Positions 1-10,269 of a stretch of 60,000 nucleotides of DNA are shown here, piece after piece. The position numbers and the translations under genes were made by a program. Origin of the DNA: Symsagittifera roscoffensis. Taxonomy: Eukaryota; Xenacoelomorpha; Acoela; Convolutidae. Within the stretch, counting starts at the first letter, position 1; every line of letters starts with the position of its first letter. Where the stretch lies: positions 41,671,831 through 41,731,830 of the forward strand of contig NC_087070.1 of assembly GCF_963678635.1 (NCBI RefSeq), given 5' to 3'. The notes beneath the pieces are model-generated. The model had not been told where the DNA came from and ran no database searches. It was given only the letters and a program-made list of their open reading frames with translations.

Positions 1-945
1 TTTTCCGAAGTGATAATGTAGTCCAAACCAAGACCGAAGCAAATCACGACGGAAAAAAAAGACAAAAGGAAAACATCATTTTCCCCAGTTCTTGGTCGGA
101 TCTAAAAACGTATGCAAATCGGGCACCCTTAATTAAGGACTTCATGAACATCCGGTGAACAGAATGTCAAGGGCATTGTTACGTCGCTTTCTTTGAAAGT
201 CGGAAAAAATTGTCTGTTTGCCACTTAGTAAAGGTTTAAATATTCTTTGATCGAGTTCGAAGGATCTCTTTAACTATATCCTCCTTTTGCTAAAGAGAGA
301 GGGGAGATTCGTTGCTAGGTATAAAACTATCATATGCTTAATCGTTGATTTATTTCTTCATATTCTTCATACTTGTTACTAAGTACCCGAGGGGGGATAA
401 AGTTAAAGAGATCCAAAATATGTACTATTTGATTAATCCATCAATAATAAAGTCTGGCCTGTCTAATTCTTGTCTGAATTAGATTAAGTCGAATTCGGAT
501 CAGCTTTGATTTGTTTTTCCTCCAGGTCTGTTGAAATCAAATTATCATTTCCACTGCAAAGTCTATATGGAGACATATGCATGCGCAAAAAAGACGTGGG
601 TTAGATCAGTACCGGTTTTTGAAATTCCACTATTTTACAGAGCTCAGATCTGAAGATTATCTGTTACTTTACTACGAGAATTTTGATCGCAATTCATACC
701 GCTGTAGATAAAGTTTTCAGTTTTTCAGTGTTGAGAAAAAACAGTTTGAAATTTTGGTTTTTAGACTAAATAAGACTGTGAATGTTCCGACTTCCCATTA
801 ATTGGTCTCGATTAGATAAACCACCCCAGACATATTTATTACTCTCTTTCTTCGAAAGTCGGAACAATAAAGTTACTAATAACAAATTTGTTTCGTTAAC
901 GAGTTTGTTTCAGACGAGTTTGTTTCGTTAACGAGTTTGTTTCAG
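1..945. other. Intronic DNA upstream of the first visible GUSB exon, with element fragments
   Basis: I find no coding exon here. It holds a 153-bp inverted-repeat element (262-414), two solo ends of the hairpin-ended repeat family (178-210 and 842-868, both reading as GAAAGTCGGAA), and a 32-bp tandem duplication running into the splice acceptor (887-949). It is most simply read as part of a GUSB intron because the exon at 946 needs upstream exons. Confidence 0.6.
262..414. mobile_element. Small inverted-repeat element (MITE-like), GATCTCTTTAACT family, copy 1
   Basis: The left end GGATCTCTTTAACTATATCC (262-281) and the reverse complement of the right end (GGATCTCTTTAACTTTATCC, 395-414) match except at one base. 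The inside includes GTACCCGAGGGGGG near the right end. A related copy with the same internal order occurs at about 5510-5678 and a more diverged relative near 15125-15300. There is no coding capacity, so it would be non-autonomous. The target-site duplication is not clear. Confidence 0.6.
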
Positions 946-949
946 ACAG
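887..949 (+). repeat. 32-bp tandem duplication spanning the splice acceptor
   Basis: Unit 1 (887-918) and unit 2 (919-949) both read TTTGTTTCGTTAACGAGTTT followed by GTTTCAGAC. Each unit carries its own TTTCAG acceptor, so the exon at 946/950 has two near-identical upstream 3' splice sites. The spacing between them (32) is not a multiple of 3, so use of the first would shift the frame. Confidence 0.85.
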
Positions 950-1030
950 CTGTTTAACACCAGTCGAACCTTGGACGACACTCGGCCCTACACTTTTGTG
1001 AGTGACCAGTCGTTCGACACAGATCTGGCG
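946..1030 (+). CDS. GUSB: Beta-glucuronidase exon (first exon visible in window)
   Basis: Short coding exon of a lysosomal-type beta-glucuronidase (GH2), the enzyme that removes terminal glucuronate from glycosaminoglycans. Reading from 950 the frame gives LFNTSRTLDDTRPYTFVSDQ and then SFDTDLA, which fits the human GUSB segment around TKSLDPSRPVTFV just before the VNSYYSWY region. The donor is GCG|GTGAGA at 1030/1031 and leaves phase 0, matching the next exon. The acceptor is ambiguous: TTTCAG ending at 945 or ACAG ending at 949, and a 32-bp tandem duplication (887-918, 919-949) adds a third candidate ending at 913. No GUSB-like coding sequence was found between 1 and 886, so upstream exons including the acid/base NEP exon must lie outside the window. 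Confidence 0.8.
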
Positions 1031-1649
1031 GTGAGAATTTGGAACCATTTTTTTATGTATTCAACATGCCATCTATTCTTTTTTTTCATCGGACCATGAT
1101 TATGAGTTTACATTTTTTACTTTCTCTTTTTTGGAAAACAAATGATAGAATGAATTCAAATTTTTAAAGGAATAGCGAGAGCAACCAAAAAATGATTTTT
1201 TTAATTTCAATTTTTAACTTAAATTCTCTATATTTTATTTGAATTTCTAAATTACCTAGCAGAAAAATGATGATTTATTTTGGTGTTTCCGCCTCATAAG
1301 AGAAAGAAGGAGAGGAGAGTTAAGAACCAAAACATAATAAAAAAGCCTTTGATGTTTTTTTTCAATAAGAGATATTCCTTTCAGGGGAGCGGGGGGGGGG
1401 GGCGGAAGGGCGCTCGACCCGGGTCTATAAATCTATAATTTGCAGTGGACTACAAATCTATGATTTGCAGTGGATCTATATTTTGCAGTGGACTAATTGT
1501 TGTCCATCTCGCTTTTTGAAACATTTAGTTTTAATTAGTGTCACTAATTGATCGTACGATTTTTTGCTCAAATGCTCTGTTAATTTGGGTTCAAATCCGA
1601 ATTGCACGGCAGCTAAGCCGCTTTGTGTCGTTGGTATGTTTAGCTGCAG

Positions 1650-1820
1650 TTCAGTGACCTGGTGAATGTGAACAGATACATCGGCTGGTACAATGACCTC
1701 ACAGTCGGAGAGTGGATGAGCGAAGAGGTTTACCACTACGTGAAGAACTACCATTTGCAGTTCAACAAACCAGTCATCATGCAGGAGTACGGAGCCGGCA
1801 CCATCCCCGGATTCCACAAG
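1650..1820 (+). CDS. GUSB: Beta-glucuronidase exon carrying the catalytic nucleophile
   Basis: A 171-bp phase 0-0 exon (57 codons) bounded by a GCAG acceptor (1649) and an AAG|GTAACC donor (1820/1821). It begins FSDLVNVNRYIGWYNDLTVG and ends NKPVIMQEYGAGTIPGFHK. The block VNRYIGWY matches GUSB VNSYYSWY, and MQEYGAGT matches the human nucleophile motif SEYGAET. The nucleophile Glu codon is at 1785-1787 and is intact, so this exon does not look like a pseudogene. It is markedly richer in G and C than its surroundings, as expected for coding DNA in an AT-rich genome. Confidence 0.9.
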
Positions 1821-4800
1821 GTAACCCACCCTCATTTTCTGTACTGGTGTGCAACACTGGCAAGACAGCTAACTGGCCTTTTTGGTGTTCTTCCAATCTG
1901 CATTTTTTTGAAAAGCAGTTAATTAAATTCCCTTCTTGAAAGTTACTCCCTTCTTGAAAGTTACTTTAATGTTTAATTATTCAATTGGTTTCGTCTCTTT
2001 GCAAACATTATGTTGATTTTAAGACGTCCTTTAAGACGCCATACTTTTTTAAAATTTACTCAGCTTTTCGTTTAAATTTCGTTTAAATGAGTTCAAAACT
2101 TAGTGATGTCAAACATATTCCTCTCAACAAAAACTCAACAAAAACTGTTCTAAACATATATATACTGCACTCCGCCCATGGTAAAATCACTATAACGTCC
2201 CATGCAACACAATACTTTTCATTAAAATATTAAACTTAATACAATAATAGAAAATTGTGAAACAAATCGGATTAAATGTTATCACATTAAAGGGCTTTCG
2301 AAAAAATGTATGATACTTTTTGAGAGACCGAGTAAGCTTGATTCTTTTATTTCGAATGGTAAATTCGAAGATGAGTTTTATATTTTAAAAAATCATAATA
2401 ATTTTCCGTTGTGAGCAAACGCGCCCATCTACTAATTCATCAAACGAATTCATTTCTACTGAAACAAGTTCAAATCTTAGCACTAAAGAGTCTACTGGTC
2501 ATAATGTTGTTAGTTGTGAAAGGGTTAAATATTTGGCTCCAGTTTTTTGTCTAACAGCTTCATTTTAATTATTGACACAGGGATTTTTCCGAATTCTCGT
2601 AAAATTGCAAAAGAAATACTATTACATAAAAATAGTGATAAACAAGACCCTAACAATTATGGGCCAATAAGTGTGCTCACAATGGTTTTCCAAGTTTTTG
2701 AAAAGCTGCTTTTAAATCGATTTTCAAAATTTGTAATAAAAAAAATGCTGACGAGCAGTTTGGATTCAGAAAACAGATCATGCATTCAGGCTTTGATGAA
2801 GGCAACGGAGTTAATGCGAAAAACTATAGACACCAAAAATTCTGGACTTGCATGCTACTTTTTTCTTAAAAATTTTTTTGACTATATTGATCGCAAAAAT
2901 CAGAGCGATATGGTTTTAGAAGTAAAGCTGAAGAAATTTTGAAATCGTATTTTTTGAGAGGGCACAAAACTTGTCAGGTATGGAAAAGAACCTCAATGTA
3001 AAATCGTTAGATTTGGTGTGCCGCAGAGTTCAATACTAGGTCTTTTTCTTTTCTCGCTAATTGTCAATGATTTATCGAAAACTTACACAAACAGCAAAAC
3101 GACACAACGTTTATGAAAATTTATTGAAACGACTTTTGAATTGTTCCTTTGTCAAATTTTCAAAGAAATGCTTGACCAGCTTAGCGATTCATCTGAATTA
3201 AAACTATTGAATTTTGACATTTTTTGCTCACGAAGAGCTTCTTGTTCTTGTTCACAACGGCTTTTAAACCTTCCCAATACTAGAACAAACGCCATGAAAA
3301 AAGCTTGGTTTTCCAGCTAACAAAAATGATCAAATTTGCACAATTTAATTTCATAGAACTCGGCGATGAAAAGAAAATCAGTTTTTTTTTATAGAAACTA
3401 CAGTGAAATTTTCATAAAAAAACTTTCTAGGTAATGGGCATTCTGATTTGTTTTCTCTAAATTGGTTGACGAACATTAAAGTACTCATTTTACCAACAAG
3501 CATGATTTGCTTTTTATGGGCTCTTATAAAAAAGCGGTAGTGCTCGTTTAGTGTCAAAGTGGTTAATGCAGCTTATTGTTGTGGGTATGCAACTATGTTT
3601 GACAATTTGTACTTATAATCACTCAATAAATTTACCTCTTCCAAAAATCATGGCTGCAAATGACCGTCAATTTTGTATAATTGTTAAGTGAAAATAGGAA
3701 GTATATAACACCTCGGATTTTAATTTTGTCAAAACATTTTTTTTCAAATCTGCTAGGCCAAATCTATAGACAGTCACAGCTAGACCTAAAATGATTATCC
3801 GAAAATGGCTCCAAAATATCAACATGCACATTGTTTTTGCATGCACATTTCGACCAATCAGAAATCGAGTAGAATAAATTTGGTACAAATGGGACCGTGT
3901 TTTCATTTTGGAACAAATAACCTTAGAGAACAAATAGCCAAAGAAATTTTTAGAGGCTATATAGTTTCAGTTCGAACATTTTAAATGCAAAGAACCTTTA
4001 TAGAATCACTTGTTGAAGAGTCAATTTCGAAATGTTTAAATGCAAAATTGGTGCTTCGGATTGTTTTTAAGTTCTTAACGAAGCCGAGTATAAAGGGAAA
4101 AATGCTATTGCTACTTGATCGGTCAACTTTCAGAGAAATTTCGATATCAACTTTATCTTGTTGATATAGAAAAGGAGTTCAGATCAACAAAAGCTTTGAT
4201 TGTACCAAAAAAATAACGGTCATTTACGTACTGCTAGAAACCGCAAATTTTCTGCAGAAGCAGTGGTAGTTTTTAGTTATTCGGATACAAACTGTGAGTT
4301 CACTGCTTCCAAGACTTAAACTTTTCAAACAATAGAAGAAAAACTCAGTAATATGACCACTACTGATATCTTTTTGCTGAAAAAACTCTTGATAAACTTT
4401 TACTCCGTCTTTCTGAAAAACCAGGCTCTTCAAAAGGCCAAAAAATTTTCGAAGGGCCATGAAAATCAGGAACCCATGGAGACTGGGCTGTTTTTACTCC
4501 TCTGACATCTGTAGTCGCCGAAATTTTTTCCTAACTTGAAGTCTTTCTTCGGAAAACGGCCTCATATCTTGGAACCTACAATGAAGAAGTTTCTATACTT
4601 TTGTTAAAACTTTGATATAAACATTTTATTTTGTAAAAAAAACAAGTGTGTAAAACTCTTGCTTTTGCAATCAAATATTGTTCTTTTTCTTCGTATGAGG
4701 AATTGGTGTTTGAAATAAATTATTCTACTTTTAAGAAGTGTTCAACTGACTCGATCTATTTCTTTTTTTTGTGGTATATTTTTTCATTTTCGATGCTTTG

Positions 4801-4967
4801 GGTGGAGACAAATTTGTTTGTAATTGACCAATTGTGAGAGCTAGTGTGTATTGTATGTTCGAATATCATGCTAAAACTCTAGTTAAATACGTAAAAAAAC
4901 GTAGACATGGAAATGAATATGAGGAGCTTTAGTGATTACTTTCTTCAAACCTCTGTTGTGGCTCTAG
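1821..4967 (+). other. GUSB intron containing a dead non-LTR retrotransposon
   Basis: This intron is 3147 bp long, from donor GTAACC to acceptor CTCTAG. Apart from the reverse-transcriptase fragment at 2530-3113, I see only AT-rich unique sequence. Open frames on the - strand at 3667-3933 and 4224-4460 show no recognisable domain or codon bias. Confidence 0.7.
2530..3113 (+). pseudogene. Degenerate non-LTR retrotransposon reverse transcriptase fragment
   Basis: Broken reverse transcriptase of a LINE-type element in the same orientation as GUSB. Readable blocks in order: LAPVF and then DTGIFPNSRKIAK, the pre-RT linker; KQDPNNYGPISVL (family consensus NYRPISVL, with Arg changed to Gly); FEKLLLNRF; FDYIDRKNQ (equivalent of AFDTVDH); YGKEPQCKIVRFGVPQSSIL, the GVPQGSILGP box with Gly changed to Ser; and FSLIVNDL. 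In-frame stops at 2940-2942 and 2955-2957 plus small frameshifts interrupt it. The YADD box and thumb are not recognisable and there is no endonuclease, so it is a 5'- and 3'-truncated fossil. The clade (CR1/Jockey/Rex-like) cannot be fixed by eye. Confidence 0.85.
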
Positions 4968-5103
4968 CTGCCTGCTTCCCCCTTCAACGAGGAGTACCAG
5001 GTGAATGTGTTGAACTGGACTGGACTGGCATTCGACCGGATGAGGGAGGAGTTCCTGGTCGGAGAGTTCATCTGGAATTACGCCGACTTCATGACCGAGC
5101 CTG
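4968..5103 (+). CDS. GUSB: Beta-glucuronidase exon (FxxEEYQ to NYADFMTEP)
   Basis: A 136-bp exon in phase 0 that ends after the first base of a codon (phase 1). The acceptor is CTCTAG ending at 4967 and the donor CTG|GTAGGA at 5103/5104. It starts LPASPFNEEYQVNVLNWTGL and ends FLVGEFIWNYADFMTEP. The known GUSB motifs are EEYQ and VGELIWNFADFMTE, so the correspondence is direct. It lies 3.1 kb downstream of the previous exon because that intron has taken in a retrotransposon. Reading-frame and phase agreement with both neighbours supports a functional splice chain. Confidence 0.9.
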
Positions 5104-5773
5104 GTAGGATCACGCTGCTCATACTCTTAAACTTAGTCAGATGCTGAATAAAGTATCCGACATTAAAGAAAACAGCGAGACATATAATAGTGTATAAATA
5201 CTAATTAAGCAAACATTAAGTTTAGACAACCTTTATCTAAAAATTTCAATGTACCAAGTTCATCTATAAGTTTATGTAAATAAATGTTTTAAAATTTAAA
5301 ATACTCAGTCAACAATTAATGATGGCTTCAGAATATTTCAAATTTAATAATTTTTCTTTTCTTAGCTGTAATTTACAAATTTTGAATTGATAAACAATTT
5401 AGATTTAAGTCTAAGCGCGTGAGAGCAGCGGGCCAAAAATGTCGTTGTTGGAATATTTTCTGCAGAAAACGTTAAAACGTTGACAAAAAAAGGGGCTGCA
5501 AAGTGTTAGGAGAGCTCCGACTGTAAGCAGAGTTATTCCACCTTTTGCAAGGGGGGGGGGGAGTTTCGTTAATAGGTATAAAAATCTGATATGCTTCACC
5601 GTTGATTTGTTTTTTTAAATGGGGATATTCGTTCCAAGGTACCCGAGGGGGGGGGGGGGGGTATAGTTAAAGAGATCTCATGATTGTATCCTGTTTAACA
5701 ACTAAATGGAATCCTTCTTTTCAAAGGAATTGAGTTTATTTATGTTTACACTGAGTTGTGTTTGTGTTTACAG
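5104..5773 (+). other. Last GUSB intron
   Basis: A 670-bp phase-1 intron from GTAGGA to TTTACAG. It includes a copy of the GATCTCTTTAAC inverted-repeat element (about 5510-5678) with two long G-runs (near 5550-5560 and 5647-5661). Nothing coding is seen. Confidence 0.75.
5510..5678. mobile_element. Inverted-repeat element, GATCTCTTTAACT family, copy 2
   Basis: It shares the internal order of the 262-414 copy: CACCTTTTGCAAG (5539-5551), AGGTATAAAAATCTGATATG, CCGTTGATTTGT, GGTACCCGAGGGG, and the right terminus TATAGTTAAAGAGATC. The left terminus is diverged and its exact start is uncertain. The G-run after GTACCCGA is expanded relative to copy 1. Confidence 0.55.
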
Positions 5774-5952
5774 ATGTGACACGAGTGGATGGCAACAAGA
5801 AGGGCATCTTCACTCGGCAGAGACAGCCGAAGGAGGGCGCCTTCTTCCTCAGGGAGAGATACACTGGCATTGTGGACAAAATGAACAGACAACGGGAGAA
5901 GCAGAACAATAACAAACAAGAGTGCCGCAGAAGAAACAAAAGAAAAAACTAG
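5774..5952 (+). CDS. GUSB: Beta-glucuronidase terminal exon and stop
   Basis: The last exon begins after the TTTACAG acceptor (5773); AT completes the phase-1 codon from the previous exon (G|AT = Asp). It reads [20 protein letters not shown] and then [10 protein letters not shown], the most conserved C-terminal block of GUSB. The NKK motif (codons 5794-5802) is the family signature that contacts the glucuronate carboxylate, so substrate specificity should be conserved. After RERY the protein ends in a Lys/Arg/Asn/Gln-rich tail of about 25 residues unlike the vertebrate tail, stopping at TAG 5950-5952. A candidate AATAAA polyadenylation signal lies at 6276-6281, about 325 bases downstream; it is unverified. 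Confidence 0.92.
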
Positions 5953-6793
5953 AACGAGCAAAATCGACTTATTCTGAGTTCGAGAAATGAAGATGTCGCA
6001 TTCGAATAACAGTTGTATTTAATGTGTTAGCCCTTGTTTTATTTTGTAAAGCTATAATTTGGAAATGTCTAAGCAATTAACAGAGCTTGAATCAGCAAAA
6101 AGCAAAACACGCTGAGAGCCAAATCTTTGTCTCACTTGGTTATTTTTTTCGACCACACCTCCCCCTAAAGGGCGTTGGGAAGAACTAAGGAGTATGGTGG
6201 GCTTTTTTCTGAAAAAAAACTCGTATGACATCAAGTGTGAAGTCATATAAAAGCCTTTTCGGCCGTAATTTGGTCAATAAAATCAAAAAAGGGTCTCCAG
6301 GGGCGTATCTAAGATTTTCACGAGGGAGGGGGGGGGTTGATTTTCAAGAAAAGCTTTTTTCGAAAATTTTGTCGACCGTTTTTAGGATGACTAAATTGAT
6401 TTTCCAAGCACTTCGAAAGCAGTAAAAAAACTTGATGTGGCCAATGTTTTTGCGCCGCAGGCAAAATTTTGAAAAATCAGGCCAAAAAATGCGTTTTTAG
6501 GACCTTTTTGGAAAATGTTGACTGAAAAATTCCGTTGTTTTCGGCGCGCGCATGCCTCTCAAAACTCAAAGTTTGCCAAAATTTTAGTCGCCTATAGAAA
6601 AACTCTAGAGAAAAACCATAAGAAAGGAAGAGGGAGACCGCCACCCCATCCCCTACCCAAATCCGCTGGTGGTTGTTTCAGGAGGAAAAGTTTTTTTTTA
6701 ATTCTCGGTTTTGAGACCACATTAGACAAATTAGTTTAAAATTAGTTTTATTCTAATAATGCCTTATTCTTACCTGCTATTACCTCTTCTGAT
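5953..6793. other. GUSB 3' flank with possible G-rich repeat
   Basis: This is the 3' untranslated and flanking region of GUSB. A possible element spans about 6298-6676: the left end CAGGGGCGTATCTAAG with a G-run and the right-hand C-rich ACCCAAATCCGCTGG are roughly inverted copies, a pattern common in hAT/Kolobok-type MITEs. The match is weak. The open frame at 6515-6739 lies inside this and shows no domain. Confidence 0.35.
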
Positions 6794-6984
6794 ATTACGA
6801 GGCCAAATTGTGCACTGGATAGGCGCACAATTTTCTGTCTGTATGTTCCTGGATTCCACAGACAAGTCTTTAAACATGTTAAAATTTTGTCGGAACGATC
6901 AAAGGAAAGTAACGAACAAAAGAAGAACAAAGGGAGCATCCTTGTTGCGGAATCCGCTTACAATGCACAGTTTGGCCTCGTAAT
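6794..6984. mobile_element. MITE with CGAGGCCAAA terminal inverted repeats, copy A
   Basis: The left terminus ATTACGAGGCCAAATTGTGC and the reverse complement of the right terminus (ATTACGAGGCCAAACTGTGC) differ at one position. TA flanks both CGAGGCC ends, which fits a Tc1/mariner-type TA target duplication. The inside includes CTTGTTGCGGAATCCGCTTA. An inverted, shorter copy lies at 15898-16029. Copy A has extra internal sequence (about 6860-6935) absent from copy B. No coding capacity. Confidence 0.75.
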
Positions 6985-7046
6985 GGTTCAATTTTTCTCA
7001 GTCGTCTTTTAAAAGAACAGCAGGCATTTTTTTTCTAAAGTTAAAC

Positions 7047-7091
7047 AATCATCGGTATTTTTTCAAAAATATAGGAAAAATACCGATGATT
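7047..7091. repeat. Short perfect hairpin
   Basis: AATCATCGGTATTTTT (7047-7062) is the exact reverse complement of AAAAATACCGATGATT (7076-7091), with a 13-base spacer. It lies just outside the left arm of the 870-bp foldback element. Confidence 0.8.
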
Positions 7092-7104
7092 TTTAAATTT
7101 CTCT

Positions 7105-7973
7105 TGAATTTTTTTTTTGAAAATAAAAAATCAATGAAGTAAGAAAAGATTTTCAGAAAGATATTTCAGAAACGCTGTTTTCAATCGCTATAAGACTCGA
7201 ACTTTAAAACTTAAAAATAGTGAGTGGGCCGTTTGGGGACTATTTCAAATTTTCAAATTTTTCTTTTTCAGAACTATTTGAGACCAGTAAAGGGATTTCA
7301 GAGACTATTCAGAATGATTAGTGGCCTGGCTTTGATATACCAGCAGTCTTCTTTTTTGCTAATTCAAAAGTTGATGAAGTCTTAATCGAGTGCATTTTTT
7401 AATTGTGGGCTGCTTTGATTCTGTAACAAAAGTTACTATTTTGAATCAAACTTGAAAAAGTTATAAAGTGAGCCAGTTGAGCGCAATCCTCAGACACGTA
7501 TTAAAGAAAAGAAAAAACAATGAAACATGTTGAACAAGTCTTATGGCAATTTCTTTTTTTGAAACTTGTTTTCTGAAGATTGCGCGCAACTGGTTCCCCT
7601 TGTAATTTTTTAAGTTTGATGTAAAAAAAATAGCTTTTGTACAGAATCGAAGCCGCCCTGAATTAAAAGACGCACACGACTAAACGCGTATTAATTAATT
7701 TTTGAATTAATAAAAAAAGACTGCTGGTATATCAGAGCCAGGCATTGATCATTCCGACTAGTCTCCAAAAACCCTTAAACTGGTCTCAATTCGCTCTGAT
7801 AAAGAAAACTTCAATAGTTTGAAATTTTTGAGTTTCTCGTTTTTGTCTCCCAGCAGCCCACTTAATATTTTCAAGTATTAAAAATTGAGTCGTATAGCGA
7901 TTGAATACAGTGTTTCTGAAAAATCGTTTTCAAAAATTTCCTTTTACTTCTTGATGTTTTAGTTTTTCAAAAG
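7105..7973. mobile_element. Foldback element: ~870-bp imperfect inverted repeat
   Basis: The left arm (about 7105-7525) and right arm (about 7560-7973) are reverse complements with mismatches and indels, centred near 7535. Matching blocks include TTCAGAAACGCTG / CAGTGTTTCTGAA, CAATCGCTATAAGACTC / GAGTCGTATAGCGATTG, GATATACCAGCAGTCTT / AAGACTGCTGGTATATC, and CCAGTTGAGCGCAATCCTCAG / CTGAAGATTGCGCGCAACTGG. Nothing coding is seen. It could be a foldback transposon or two inverted copies of a repeat fused head to head. Confidence 0.75.
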
Positions 7974-10269
7974 GCAGCCAAAGTTTGCCAAATTTTGTTG
8001 GTAAGTTTCACTAAATTGGATTAAAACAAATTTCACTAGTTTAAATTTTGCGTCATAACAAAAATCTATTGCAGTTTGCGCTCAAGCAAGGTTATATAAA
8101 GCTAAAATTTAATGTTTTGTCTTGAAATAATCTAATATTTTTTTTGCGTAAGAAAAAATCCTTTGCCTTAAAAAGCTGGACCGAAAGATTACAGCTGGTG
8201 AAAACTCAATCTACTAGTAACTTCTTGCAAAATTGTTCAACGACAAAAAATTTCGATTAAAAAAAAATTTCAAATTTGCAAAAAAATGAATAATCAATCA
8301 AAGCAAATGAATGCGTCAAACTTCAAAACAAACTAAATGTTTTAAAAAACGAATAGATTTTCAATGACTCAAAAGCGGTCTTACCAAAACGGGCCAGGTT
8401 TGCTAAGCTAATGTAGTTTTTGCGAAACTTAAGTGTTGTTTGCTAAAACTAAAAAAGATTTGTATTTTTGTTTGCAAACAATCGCTCTTCTGTTTGATAG
8501 AAAAGAGTTTTTTTATCTGTGTGGGATTGTCTGACAAAAACAAATGCAAGAAAGGTCGGCAGTCGCCTACCTCCATCCATCCCAACAACCCCTCATAGGA
8601 GCATTTTTGTGCTAAGGCAATATAATTATAGGTTTTTTAATGGATTGGTCCACCAGTTTTTGATTTAATGGTAAATCATTTTTACTGAACTACTACCATT
8701 CAAAAGTATATATATATATATTTTTTTCAATAGCCTCTATGAAACCTCAATTTTAACCAAGCGAAGTTTTTTCACAACCGAAGTTACATTACGAACTAAA
8801 AAAGAAAATCATAAAAGTCAAAAGATAGGTATTTTTCTTGGTTGTCCACATAATTTAGAAATTTTAATTATGAAAATAATTGTCAAATAATTCCAGACAA
8901 GTAATTGCCTGTCATATGATTCTTAAGTATGAGAAAATGATCCCGATAGTTTTTGGAACTTATCTAAAATTACGGAAAAGTGAATACTTTTTGAACCCCA
9001 AATTTTTGTTAACCCAAAACTTTTGCATGACTAAAAAAAGTGAGTCTAACCACTCAAGATTTTTCGTGAGATGAATTGAACACATTACTTTTGAAACGCC
9101 CATGCTGAAAAAGTACTGTCGCTGGTTGGCGAAAAAGTTTCAGTTAGTTTTTAGATGAGCAAAAATAATTATGTCATTATTAGATCAAGTGCGGAAAGAA
9201 AGACACAAAATGATTTTTAAAAGAAATAGAACAACAAAGTTTAAACTTCTGTGCCCATGAAAAGAATTTATTGATTTTTTCTGCTTTCTGTGAATAAATC
9301 TTTTTTATGTTGAATGAAACTCATTCTTCCATTATTGTCATTACGTAATTGAGTTATGCGTTTCCGTTAAGTAGTCTGGTCTCTGCGTTTTTGTTTGAAA
9401 GATAAATGATTTCACAGAATACTACCGCTCAAAATTAAATTTCAATTATAACGGCCCTTTGTCCATTCAAAACTGAAACCATCGAAATTGAAAAGTGGGT
9501 GTTTTCAAGTGTGTTTCTGAATGAAGAGACGTGATGAAAGCTTTCAAAATCAAAGATCAAAAATTAAATTTAGGTCTTATTTTAACTTAAAAAACTTAGC
9601 AGTGGCACTATTTGAGTTCAATTCAAGTTGATGGCTTCAACAGGTTCGCAACAGTTGTGATTGAAGCAAGCTAATGATGCAAAAAAAAACTCGAATATAC
9701 CAAGTTAATTGCATAGCTCGCAATGGTTTACTAAAAAAAGATCAGCTTTTTGAAGCAATCACCCCGCCAAGAAAACTAAAACTTTTCAAGGTTATTTGAT
9801 GGCTGAAAATCTTTTGCAAAACTGAATTTTTTTTTTCTGAAGCCAGCTACTCAACCATGGAAATTTCCCATTTCAACTGGATCTGTTTGCCTAAACTGAC
9901 CTGCGTGTTTTGAAAAATTACCCAAGAAAGATGTTTGCTGGCCTGAAGGGATTTGGAAAATTTTGGTAGGCGGAAAAATTCAAAGATTTTGTAAAGCGAG
10001 TTATTAAGATATCAAAAAACTATCAAGAAACTGAACTTTGAACAATCGTTTCCAGTTGTTTTTATAAAGGATGAATTATTTCGCAACACGTGAAGGCAAT
10101 TTGTTCCACTGGATTAAACAACTGGATATTTTCGTTATCCTTCGAAGCCTTCGTTATTGAAAAACAGTCGAGTATTTAAATTTGAAAACAAGTTCATTAT
10201 AAATTGATAGCTAGAAATTTCAAGCCATAAACTCAAATTTTTTAGCAAAAGAATTTTTACACATGGATT
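7974..10269. other. AT-rich intergenic DNA
   Basis: No host gene is recognised. It contains a TA-microsatellite (8708-8722) and a diverged repeat at about 9238-9455 that recurs near 13522-13765. The open frames at 8403-8588 and 8880-9074 look like chance. Confidence 0.6.
9238..9455 (+). repeat. Diverged interspersed repeat, copy 1
   Basis: Shares order and spacing of motifs with 13522-13765: GTTTAAACTTC..GCCC.TGAAAAG, then TAATTGAGTTATGCGTTTCC, AGTCTGGTC, and ATACTACCGC..AAA. The two copies are clearly diverged and no termini are defined. Confidence 0.4.

Noticed and set aside
1580-1625. GGGTTCAAATCC resembling a tRNA T-loop
   Set aside because: The flanks do not fold into a tRNA and it lies in the polypyrimidine/branch region before a GUSB exon.
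4224-4460. Antisense open frame in the large GUSB intron
   Set aside because: No family resemblance and no coding composition.
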